Both the position numbers and the translations under genes were made by a program. From Agromyces sp. CF514 (GTDB lineage Bacteria > Actinomycetota > Actinomycetes > Actinomycetales > Microbacteriaceae): a DNA stretch of 64,000 nt. Positions 51,496 to 59,286 of this stretch are shown here, one piece after another (the first letter of the stretch is position 1; every line of letters starts with the position of its first letter). The DNA lies in the NCBI RefSeq assembly GCF_900113185.1, contig NZ_FOZD01000001.1:1240001-1304000 (forward strand), read 5' to 3'. Under the pieces are notes generated by a model. It saw nothing but the letters and a program-made list of their open reading frames with translations. It did no database searches and had not been told where the DNA came from.

Positions 51496-52450
51496 CACGG
51501 TCACCACTGCCGGGGTGGGTGCGGCCAAGCCGCGCTCGCCCCGGCGGGCCCGCCCGATGTCGACGTCGATGCTGCCGCGTCGGTCGAAGCTGTCGGTGCT
51601 GGTCTTCCTCGTTCCACCGCTCCTCCTGTACGGCGTGGCCGTGCTGCTGCCGATCATCCAGTCGCTGTTCCTCAGCGTGTTCCGCTGGGACGGCATCACC
51701 GACATGGTCTTCGTCGGGTTCGACAACTACGTCAAGATGCTCACGCGCGACGATGTCTTCTGGACGGCGTTCGGCAACGCGCTCGGCTACCTCGCGATCT
51801 GCCTCGTGCTCCAGCTCGGCGGCGCGCTGATCGTCGCCAGCCTGCTCACGGCACTGCCGCGGGCGCGCGAGCTCGTGAAGACGGTCTACCTGCTGCCGGC
51901 GATCATCTCGACGGTCGCGATCGCCATCCTGTTCCAGCGCATCTACTCGCTCGAGCCGGTGGGCCTGCTGAACCAGATCCTCGCGTGGGTCGGGCTCGAG
52001 AACCTCCAGAACGCGTGGCTCTCCGACGTCGACACCGTGCTCGCCGCGGTGTCCATTCCCGAGGGCTGGCGCTTCACCGGGCTCTACATGCTCATCATCT
52101 ACGCCGCGCTCATCGCCGTGCCGAAGGAGCTCGAAGAGGCCGCCCGCCTCGACGGCGCCTCGTGGTGGCAGGTGTTCTGGCGCATCCGCTTCCCGTACAT
52201 CCGCCCGGTATGGATCACGACCACGATCATGGCGACCACGTTCGCCCTGCGCGGCTTCGACATCCCGTACCTGCTCACCAACGGCGGGCCCGGACAGGCC
52301 TCCGAGCTGCTCACGACCTACATGTACAAGACCGCCTTCGTGCACACCGACTACGGCTACGCGAGCGCGATCTCGGTGTTCATCGTGGTCGAGTGCCTCG
52401 TCGCCGTCGGCCTCATCTTCCTGATCCTTCGCCGAAGGGATGACTCATGA
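51488..52450 (+). CDS. Carbohydrate ABC transporter permease (UgpA/MalF-type)
   Basis: A 320-residue permease with six hydrophobic segments after a basic, Pro-rich N-terminus. The EAA loop EEAARLDGASWWQVFWRIRF contacts the ATPase. It pairs with the following permease as a heterodimer. ATG 51488 overlaps the binding-protein gene by eight bases, and its stop overlaps the next ATG (ATGA), so the three are translationally coupled. Confidence 0.93.
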   Translation: MADTVTTAGVGAAKPRSPRRARPMSTSMLPRRSKLSVLVFLVPPLLLYGVAVLLPIIQSLFLSVFRWDGITDMVFVGFDNYVKMLTRDDVFWTAFGNALGYLAICLVLQLGGALIVASLLTALPRARELVKTVYLLPAIISTVAIAILFQRIYSLEPVGLLNQILAWVGLENLQNAWLSDVDTVLAAVSIPEGWRFTGLYMLIIYAALIAVPKELEEAARLDGASWWQVFWRIRFPYIRPVWITTTIMATTFALRGFDIPYLLTNGGPGQASELLTTYMYKTAFVHTDYGYASAISVFIVVECLVAVGLIFLILRRRDDS

Positions 52451-53382
52451 CCGCCCCCGTGCTCACGCCGGCCGTGTCGTCTGCCCCGCCCGAGCCGACC
52501 CCGCCCCGCCGAACCGGTGGGCCGGAACGGCGCCGCATCCGCTCGATCTCACCTCGTCTTCGGGTGCAGCGCACGATCTTGACGGTGACGATCGTGCTCA
52601 TCGTGATCGTGCAGGTGTACCCGCTCGTGTGGCTGTTCCTCACGAGCTTCCGCACCGCATCGGACTTCGCGGGCGGCAACGCCTTCGCACTGCCGTCGGA
52701 GTGGACGCTCGACAACTACGCGCGGGCGTTCGCGACGGGCAACCTCGGGCTCAACATCCTGAACAGCCTCATCGTCACGCTCGGCGCGAGCGTGCTCATC
52801 GTGGTCGCGGGCATGATGGCCGCGTACGCCCTCGAGGTGCTGGGCTTCCGCTTCAGCGGGCTGGTGAAGGCGCTGTTCCTGCTCGGCATCATCGTGCCGG
52901 TGCAGATCGCACTCGTGCCGCTCTTCATCGACTACTCGCAGATCGGGCTGCTCGACACCCACATGTCGATGATCATTCCGCTGGCCGCGTTCGCGCTGCC
53001 GATGTCGATCTACCTGTTCTCTTCGTTCTACGAGTACATCCCGCGCGAGATGTACGAGGCCGCGTCGATCGACGGCGCCGGCCCGTACCGCATCTTCGGC
53101 CAGATCACGTTCCCGCTGTCGGCCAATACGATCATCACGGTCGTGCTGGTGAACAGCATCTTCATCTGGAACGACTTCATCTTCGCGAACACGTTCGTGC
53201 TCTCAGACGGACTGAAGACGATCCCGCTGGGCCTGCAAAACTACATCGGAGCGATGGGCAACACCGACTGGACCGCGACGTTCGCCGCCGTCTGCGTGAC
53301 GGTGACGCCGTTGCTTCTGGTCTTCCTCGTCTTGAACAAGGCGATGATCAACGGTCTCGAGAGTGGAGCAACCAAGGGATGA
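52447..53382 (+). CDS. Carbohydrate ABC transporter permease (UgpE/MalG-type)
   Basis: A 311-residue second permease with six spans and the EAA loop REMYEAASIDGAGPYRIFGQ. A 35-residue Pro/Arg-rich cytosolic leader comes first. Overlapping ATGA junctions tie it to the first permease and to the LacI gene. No ATP-binding gene occurs anywhere in the operon, so energy is probably supplied by a shared MsiK-type ATPase encoded elsewhere, as is usual for actinobacterial sugar importers. Confidence 0.93.
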   Translation: MTAPVLTPAVSSAPPEPTPPRRTGGPERRRIRSISPRLRVQRTILTVTIVLIVIVQVYPLVWLFLTSFRTASDFAGGNAFALPSEWTLDNYARAFATGNLGLNILNSLIVTLGASVLIVVAGMMAAYALEVLGFRFSGLVKALFLLGIIVPVQIALVPLFIDYSQIGLLDTHMSMIIPLAAFALPMSIYLFSSFYEYIPREMYEAASIDGAGPYRIFGQITFPLSANTIITVVLVNSIFIWNDFIFANTFVLSDGLKTIPLGLQNYIGAMGNTDWTATFAAVCVTVTPLLLVFLVLNKAMINGLESGATKG

Positions 53383-54398
53383 GCACCTCGGAGCACGGCC
53401 GAAACGGGTCGCCGGTCACGATGCGGGATGTCGCAAAGGTCGCCGGCGTCTCGGTGGCCACGGTCTCGCACGTCGTGAACGACAAGCAGGGTGTGCGCAT
53501 CGGCGAGGATGCGAGGCGGCGCGTGCACGAGGCGGTGGCCGAGCTCGGCTACCGGCCGAATGCGCTCGCGAAGACGCTCTCGCAGGGCACCTCGCGGTTC
53601 ATCGGCCTCGTCGCCGACGCGATCGCGACGACCCCGTTCGCCGGCCAGATCATCCACGGTGCGCAAGACGAGGCGTGGAAGCACGGCTACGTGCTGCTCG
53701 TCGCCAACACCGACGGCAACGCGGCGGCCGAGAACGAGGCCATCGCGATGATGCTCGAGCACCAGGTGCACGGCATCCTCTACTCGACCTGGTACCACCG
53801 CGAGATCCAGGTGCCCGAGGCGCTGCACCAGACCGACACCGTGCTCGTCGACTGCTTCGCCGCCGGCAACGTGCTGCCCGCGGTCGTGCCCGACGAGGAG
53901 CAGGGCGGACGCACCGCGACCGAAGAGCTGCTCGCCGCCGGCCACCGCCGCATCGCGTTCATCAACACGACGACGCCGTCGCCCGCGCAGACCGGGCGTC
54001 TCGCGGGGTATCGCTCGGCACTTGCCGCGGCGGGCATCGAGTTCGACGAGTCGCTCGTGTTCCCGGCGGCGCCCGAGCAGGAGGGCGGCTACGCCGCGAC
54101 ATCCGCGATTCTCGAATCGAAGGCGACCGCCGTGTTCTGCCACAACGACCGCGTGGCGATGGGCCTCTACGACGGGCTGCGCGAGCACGGCCTGCGCATT
54201 CCCGAAGACATTGCGGTGATGGGCTTCGACAACCAAGACGTCATCGCCGCGCACCTGCGCCCGACGCTGTCGACGGTCGCGCTGCCGCACTACGAGCTCG
54301 GCGCCGCGGGCGTGCGGCTGCTGCTCGGCCTCGAGCCCGCCCCCGAGTCGGGCCCGAAGCTCATCGCGTGCCCGCCGGTGCTGCGGCACTCGATCTGA
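53379..54398 (+). CDS. LacI-family transcriptional regulator
   Basis: A 339-residue repressor. The helix-turn-helix and hinge are at residues 14-68 (VTMRDVAKVAGVSVATVSHV; the hinge helix ends ALAKTL), followed by the periplasmic-binding-protein-like core with the C-terminal AVMGFDNQD loop. It is embedded in the operon it should control, overlapping the permease stop by four bases, so its level rises with induction. The half-sites around 48434-48489 are candidate operators. The effector is probably fructose, sucrose or a phosphate ester of these. Confidence 0.92.
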   Translation: MSTSEHGRNGSPVTMRDVAKVAGVSVATVSHVVNDKQGVRIGEDARRRVHEAVAELGYRPNALAKTLSQGTSRFIGLVADAIATTPFAGQIIHGAQDEAWKHGYVLLVANTDGNAAAENEAIAMMLEHQVHGILYSTWYHREIQVPEALHQTDTVLVDCFAAGNVLPAVVPDEEQGGRTATEELLAAGHRRIAFINTTTPSPAQTGRLAGYRSALAAAGIEFDESLVFPAAPEQEGGYAATSAILESKATAVFCHNDRVAMGLYDGLREHGLRIPEDIAVMGFDNQDVIAAHLRPTLSTVALPHYELGAAGVRLLLGLEPAPESGPKLIACPPVLRHSI

Positions 54399-54419
54399 CT
54401 GAGCTTTAGGAGCAACGAC

Positions 54420-55931
54420 GTGCAAGCCCCGAACGGCCACGTGCCGCGACCCCGATTCCACTTCACGCCGCAGCGCAACTGGATGAACGACCCCAACGGG
54501 CTCGTCTACGACCGCGGCCTCTGGCACCTCTACTTCCAGTACAACCCCGAGGGCGCCGACTGGGGCAACATGAGCTGGGGCCACGCGACGAGCCCCGACC
54601 TGCGGCGCTGGACCGAGCACGAGGTGGCGCTGCGGTACCGCGAGGGGGAGCAGGTGTTCTCGGGGTCGGTGGTGGCGACGGCTTCTGGCTCTGAACCGGC
54701 TGGCTCTGGCGCCGGCTCTGGTGCGGCCGACGGCGGCGCCCTGCTCACCGCGTTCTACACGAGCGCCTACGACGACGACCACCAGGCGCAGTCGATGGCG
54801 ACGAGCCGCGACGGCGGGTACACGTGGCAGCCCGACCCGCAGAACCCGGTGCTCGACCGCGGCACGAGCGCGTTCCGCGACCCGAAGGTCATCAGATTCA
54901 CGGATGCCGCCGGCACCACCCGCTACGTCATGCTCACCGTCGAGGCCGACGACCGTCAGGTGCTGTTCTACTCGTCGCGCGACCTGCGCTCGTGGGAGCA
55001 CGTCAGCACCTTCGGCCCGCTCGGCGAGACCGGCGTCGTCTGGGAGTGCCCCGACCTCGTGCCCCTCGCGGTCGACGGCGATCCCGCCGACATCCGCTGG
55101 GTGCTGCTGCTCAGCACGAACCCCGTCGGCGACGACCCCGACCCCGACGGCTCGTCGATGCACTACGTCATCGGCTCGTTCGACGGTGCTGTGTTCCGGT
55201 CAGATGCCGCCGACCTCACGCGCCTCGACCACGGCCGCGACTTCTACGCCGGCGTCACCTTCGACAGCGCCCCCGGCGGCGAGGCCATCATGCTCGCCTG
55301 GATGAGCAACTGGCGCTACGCGGCCGCCATCCCCTCCTCGCCCTGGCGCGGGGCGATGTCACTGCCGCGGCGGATGTCGCTGCGCACCGTTGCCGGCACG
55401 GTTCGCCTTGTGCAGCAGCCGGTGGGGTTCGTGGGGGAGTTGCTCGCAGGTGCGACGCCCTCGACCGTTTTCGGTGCGAGCGAGCCGGCCGAGTTCACGC
55501 TGAGCGGCCACTCGCTGCTCGAGCTGGCGTGGGATCCCGCCGCGACGGGCGCCCCACGACTGCAGCTGCGAGGCGACGCCGACGCCCTCGTCGAGGTCTC
55601 GCACGATCCGTCGACACACGTGCTCAGCGTCACCCGGAGCGGTGCCGCGACGGAGGGCGTGCACCCCGACTTCCCGTCCACGAGCACCGTCACGCTGCCC
55701 GGCTCCGCTGACGATCCCGTGGGCCTGCTCGTGAGTCTTGACGGCCCCCTGCTCGAGGTCTTCGCCAACGACGGCGAGACGACGGTCTCGAATCTCGTCA
55801 TCCTTGGCGCCGGCCCCATCGCTGCGAAACTCACCACCGAGTTGCCCGGCCCGGTCTCCGCACTCGTTGCAGACGTGCCCGCACCGGAAGCCGCGTCCCG
55901 CGAGCTCGAGTCGGATGGAGTGAAACGATGA
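54420..55931 (+). CDS. GH32-family beta-fructofuranosidase/levanase-like enzyme
   Basis: A 503-residue GH32 enzyme with all classic motifs: WMNDPNG with nucleophile D24, FRDPK with D154, and WECPD with the acid/base E209. A C-terminal beta-sandwich begins near residue 345. No signal peptide is present, so it cleaves imported sucrose or fructans in the cytosol, releasing fructose for the kinase downstream. A Gly/Ser/Ala-rich insertion at about residues 84-104 interrupts the first blade. The start is GTG 54420 with TAGGAG ahead. The stop overlaps the kinase ATG. Confidence 0.92.
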   Translation: MQAPNGHVPRPRFHFTPQRNWMNDPNGLVYDRGLWHLYFQYNPEGADWGNMSWGHATSPDLRRWTEHEVALRYREGEQVFSGSVVATASGSEPAGSGAGSGAADGGALLTAFYTSAYDDDHQAQSMATSRDGGYTWQPDPQNPVLDRGTSAFRDPKVIRFTDAAGTTRYVMLTVEADDRQVLFYSSRDLRSWEHVSTFGPLGETGVVWECPDLVPLAVDGDPADIRWVLLLSTNPVGDDPDPDGSSMHYVIGSFDGAVFRSDAADLTRLDHGRDFYAGVTFDSAPGGEAIMLAWMSNWRYAAAIPSSPWRGAMSLPRRMSLRTVAGTVRLVQQPVGFVGELLAGATPSTVFGASEPAEFTLSGHSLLELAWDPAATGAPRLQLRGDADALVEVSHDPSTHVLSVTRSGAATEGVHPDFPSTSTVTLPGSADDPVGLLVSLDGPLLEVFANDGETTVSNLVILGAGPIAAKLTTELPGPVSALVADVPAPEAASRELESDGVKR

Positions 55932-56854
55932 CGGCCCCGGCATCGAAGTCCAACGTGCTCGTCGTCGGCGAGGCCCTCGTCGACATCGTGCACCGCGCCG
56001 ACGGCTCGATCGACGAGTCGCCGGGCGGCAGTCCGGCCAACGTCGCCCTGGCCCTCGGCCGCTTGGGCCGCAGCCCACGCTTGCTCACCTCGATCGGTGA
56101 TGACCCTCACGGCCAAGCCGTGCGCGAGTGGCTGGCTGCCTCGGATGTCAGGGTGCAGAACCAACCCGCCGCTCGAACCTCGACCGCATTGGCACGCCTC
56201 GACGGGGAAGGCGCCGCTACTTACGAGTTCGACCTCGCCTGGCAGATCCAGGCCGACGGCGTCGATCTGGCCGACGCGCTCCACATTGGATCCATCGCCG
56301 CCACCCTTGATCCCGGCGCAACCGCCGTCTCTGACCTCGTGGACCGCCACCGAGGCCGCGCGCTCATCACCTACGACCCGAACATCCGCCCAAGCCTCAT
56401 CGACGACCGCGACGCGGTGCGCAGCCGGGTGCTCTCCCTCATCGAGCGAGTCGACGTCGTCAAGGCAAGCGACGAGGACATCGCCTGGCTCCACCCCGGC
56501 GAAGATCTTGCCGACGTTGCACGCCGCTGGTCGCTGTCGGGCTCTGCGCTCGTGGTAGTGACTACCGGTTCCGACGGATGCCTCGCACTTGCGCCGAGCT
56601 TTGAGTTGGCGATCCCTGCGGTGAAGGTCGACGTTGTCGACACCGTCGGCGCCGGCGACACCTTTATGGCCGCTCTCATCGATGGTCTGCATAGCGAACA
56701 CGCCTTCGGCACTGACGCGCGAGTCAAGCTCGGGACTTTGAGAGCAGGGCAGATGGCTTCCCTGCTTGCCCGAAGCGTGCGCGCCGCCGCGATCACCGTA
56801 TCCCGCCCAGGTGCCGATCCACCCGGTCGAAACGTGCTGGACAAGACGCCGTGA
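55928..56854 (+). CDS. PfkB-family carbohydrate kinase (fructokinase)
   Basis: A 308-residue ribokinase-fold sugar kinase. The N-terminal PfkB signature is SPGGSPANVALALGRLG, and the C-terminal signature is DTVGAGDTFMAAL with catalytic base D244. In this operon the substrate is most likely fructose set free by the two GH32 enzymes, giving fructose 6-phosphate. The ATG overlaps the GH32 stop (ATGA). G+C falls toward its 3' end, where the lower-GC island begins. Confidence 0.9.
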   Translation: MTAPASKSNVLVVGEALVDIVHRADGSIDESPGGSPANVALALGRLGRSPRLLTSIGDDPHGQAVREWLAASDVRVQNQPAARTSTALARLDGEGAATYEFDLAWQIQADGVDLADALHIGSIAATLDPGATAVSDLVDRHRGRALITYDPNIRPSLIDDRDAVRSRVLSLIERVDVVKASDEDIAWLHPGEDLADVARRWSLSGSALVVVTTGSDGCLALAPSFELAIPAVKVDVVDTVGAGDTFMAALIDGLHSEHAFGTDARVKLGTLRAGQMASLLARSVRAAAITVSRPGADPPGRNVLDKTP

Positions 56855-57015
56855 ATCGATTGCTGTCACTATCCCCAGAGGTCGCGCTTTGGCCCTCGAA
56901 ATGGGGGCGGCATTCCGTCGAGGTGACCAGTGGGGGATCGATAGGTTCATTGGGCTGCTGAGTCACTCGAAACACGGCCTGGCGTCGATTCGCGCATGAG
57001 GTCCGACGGAGTGAC

Positions 57016-57043
57016 TTGGTCGCGGGTGCGGGAGTGTCATATT
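57016..57043 (+). promoter_or_regulatory. Candidate promoter of the HEPN-ATPase pair
   Basis: TTGGTC (57016-57021), 16 bases, CATATT (57038-57043), followed by the ribosome site GAGGGAGGAA before the GTG. The rest of the 203-base region after the fructokinase gene contains no gene, repeat or terminator that I can support. Confidence 0.4.
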
Positions 57044-57057
57044 GAGGGAGGAATCTA

Positions 57058-57561
57058 GTGCCTACGCCTAGTGTTGGCGATTCGATGATGCTCTACGTAT
57101 CGACCCTCAAGCTGGATCAAATCAGCGCAATTCCAAGAGGGCGCTACCCGTTACCGATTTCGACGATTCTGGCGCAGATTACCTCAGACAGACTCGTCCT
57201 TGCAGGGGTTCACTTAAGCGCGGCGGACAACTTGCTTGCTGGTCTCCAGTTTCGCTCGTCGATCAGCAGAAGCTACTACGCGATGTACCACGCCGCTCGA
57301 GCGATTGCGTACGCGTCTCATGGAGGCGATGACTATGAGAAGCACAGTGTTCTGCCACGAAATCTCCCTGGGGGTCTCGATCAGCTTGCGCTCCGCGAGA
57401 GCCAGCTCACTGATGCCCGGCTCTTGAGGAATCAGGCTGACTACGATCCCTATCCTGCTCTGGCGCCCGATTGGGAGCCTGACGCGCGCTCTCTCTACGT
57501 CACCGCGTCCGAGTTTGTGAACGCTTGCGAAGACTTTTCACTCGACAACGGATTGGTTTGA
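57058..57561 (+). CDS. HEPN-domain protein, putative defence or toxin component
   Basis: A 167-residue all-helical protein of the HEPN superfamily. Helix 2 reads SSISRSYYAMYHAARAIAYA, with R71-x6-H78 at the spacing of the HEPN ribonuclease motif (Rx4-6H). The later segment RLLRNQADYDPY is typical of the HEPN group with YYxxxHxA and RxxADY motifs. HEPN proteins are often RNases in toxin-antitoxin and antiviral systems, but some of this group are non-catalytic partners. The start is GTG 57058 after GAGGGAGGAA. It lies two bases before a P-loop ATPase gene and shares its low G+C, so the two look like one acquired unit. Confidence 0.82.
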   Translation: MPTPSVGDSMMLYVSTLKLDQISAIPRGRYPLPISTILAQITSDRLVLAGVHLSAADNLLAGLQFRSSISRSYYAMYHAARAIAYASHGGDDYEKHSVLPRNLPGGLDQLALRESQLTDARLLRNQADYDPYPALAPDWEPDARSLYVTASEFVNACEDFSLDNGLV

Positions 57562-57563
57562 CG

Positions 57564-59213
57564 ATGGAGACTACCGACACTCTTCGGGACTTGTTGGCTG
57601 ACGCTGGACTGAGTTTCGATCGAATTGAGCAACGGAGCTTTCCCGGGGAGGACTGGCTGATCGTCCTCTTGCCGGCGGACAGTCTCACTGCCGCACAGGG
57701 TCTTGCAGGTGCGTTTGAGAAGGTGATCAACGCCTCCGTCGGCCAAGATGCAAGCCAGGTTGTGGTTGTGTTCAGACCCGTGCCAACCGAGATCCCGACC
57801 GGCTCGACCGCGGATCCGACGAGGGGACGCCTCGCTGGCGGCGACGTAGACCAGCTTGTACAGCTGCTGGAAGCCCGTTCGAGAACCTCCGATGCTCTCC
57901 CAAGTCTCAAGTACATGGAGGACCCTCGAGCTGGCCTCTCGGCGATCAGCGCGTCCCGGCATCAGCTGATCTTCGGTCGGCGAGGTGTTGGAAAGACTGC
58001 CTTGCTGCTGGAGGCAAAGGCGGATGCTGAAAGGCGCGGACACGCGACGACTTGGGTAAATGCCCATGTCCTGCGGCACCTGACAGCAGGTGCCGCGGCA
58101 GCATCTGTGATCCTTATGCTGCTGGAGAGCGTTGTTCGGCAGGGTGGCGACACACAAAGCCAAATCTTCGATCGGTTGCGTTTGCTGCAAGGCGAACTCG
58201 CAGTAGAGCTCAGCGCAGAGGATGGCGGGCAGGAGTTTGTGGAGCAACGGCTTCCCGAGCTCAACACGGCTCTGCGCGCTGTTCTGCGAGACGGTCTGAT
58301 TCGGGCCTACCTCTACTTGGACGACTTCTACCTAGTTCCAATGGCTGTTCAACCCGTCCTTCTCGACTACCTTGCTGGTGCGCTGAGAGACTGCGATGGC
58401 TGGATGAAGATCGCCAGCATTGAGCGCCTAAGCCGCGTGTACGAGCAATCCACCAACATGGGCCTTGAGATTCCGCACGATGCCACGAAAGTTGATCTCG
58501 ACGTAACTCTCGAAGACCCGGGGCCGACCCAACGCTTCTTGGAGTCTGTGCTGATCAACTATGTCGCTGCGGCAGGGGTTGGCTCGCTTGGCAGCTTGGC
58601 GAAGCCTGAGGCGTTGGCGCGCCTCGTGCTTGCGTCAGGAGGCGTTCCTCGCGACTACCTCAATCTGGTTGCTTCATCAATCGTCGTCGCCCGTCAAACT
58701 CGTGAACGTGCGCGAGAAATCGGGCGAGAGGATGTGGCAGTTGCAGCCGGACGCTCCGCCCGGCGAAAGAAGCGAGATCTAGAACAAGACGTCGACGAGT
58801 CGAACTCAGCAGCCATCCTCCAGGCGCTCGAGAGCCTCTCCACGGCTGTCAAGCAGCGTGGATACGTGTACTTCCGCGTGAACCGTGCCGAGCGAGGTTC
58901 ACGAGCGTACGAGCTGATGGCGCTGCTCACTGATCTCCGATTTGTGCACCTGGTTCAGGCTTCCCTCTCCGACCAGCATCAGAGCGGCGTGCGGTATGAA
59001 GCGCATCTGCTCGACTTGAGTGAATACACCGACGTCAGATTGAAACGTGGGCTTCACGTCCTGGATCTCGAAGATGGGCGATGGATTCTTCGCCAGACAG
59101 GACAGGCACGGTTCAAGAAGGCGCTCACCGGCACGCTGTTTCGGGATGAGCTACGACAGAGTCCTGCTATCGACCTAAGCAGCCTCGACGGTTTTCGCAC
59201 GGCGCTCGAGTGA
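57564..59213 (+). CDS. P-loop (AAA/STAND-like) ATPase paired with HEPN protein
   Basis: A 549-residue protein. Residues 1-75 form a small alpha/beta domain, then a linker leads to an NTPase core. Walker A is GRRGVGKT at 138-145 (FGRRGVGKTALLLEAKADAE), and Walker B is AYLYLDDFY with D253-D254. The core is of the ORC/STAND-like type used as a sensor or switch. The C-terminal 150 residues are an unrecognised, winged-helix-like domain (RLKRGLHVLDLEDGRWILRQ). The gene begins two bases after the HEPN stop. No transposase or integrase is nearby. I know no named system with exactly this pair; a nucleotide-controlled HEPN effector is the working idea. Confidence 0.78.
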   Translation: METTDTLRDLLADAGLSFDRIEQRSFPGEDWLIVLLPADSLTAAQGLAGAFEKVINASVGQDASQVVVVFRPVPTEIPTGSTADPTRGRLAGGDVDQLVQLLEARSRTSDALPSLKYMEDPRAGLSAISASRHQLIFGRRGVGKTALLLEAKADAERRGHATTWVNAHVLRHLTAGAAAASVILMLLESVVRQGGDTQSQIFDRLRLLQGELAVELSAEDGGQEFVEQRLPELNTALRAVLRDGLIRAYLYLDDFYLVPMAVQPVLLDYLAGALRDCDGWMKIASIERLSRVYEQSTNMGLEIPHDATKVDLDVTLEDPGPTQRFLESVLINYVAAAGVGSLGSLAKPEALARLVLASGGVPRDYLNLVASSIVVARQTRERAREIGREDVAVAAGRSARRKKRDLEQDVDESNSAAILQALESLSTAVKQRGYVYFRVNRAERGSRAYELMALLTDLRFVHLVQASLSDQHQSGVRYEAHLLDLSEYTDVRLKRGLHVLDLEDGRWILRQTGQARFKKALTGTLFRDELRQSPAIDLSSLDGFRTALE

Positions 59214-59251
59214 AGTGGGGTTGGGAATAGAAAGGCTGCCGGAACGTTGAA

Positions 59252-59272
59252 CTTGAGCGTACGCCACTCAAG
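59252..59272. promoter_or_regulatory. HspR-associated inverted repeat (HAIR) operator
   Basis: CTTGAGC (59252-59258), seven bases, ACTCAAG (59266-59272). The HAIR consensus is CTTGAGT, seven bases, ACTCAAG, so only one base differs. It sits between the island and the Clp ATPase start, with the ribosome site AGGAGG right after it, so bound HspR would block the promoter. Confidence 0.88.
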
Positions 59273-59286
59273 TTCCAGGAGGATTG

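Noticed and set aside
56855-57057. Attachment site or direct repeats flanking the HEPN island
   Set aside because: I compared this region with 59214-59251 and saw no shared repeat, tRNA end or integrase remnant.
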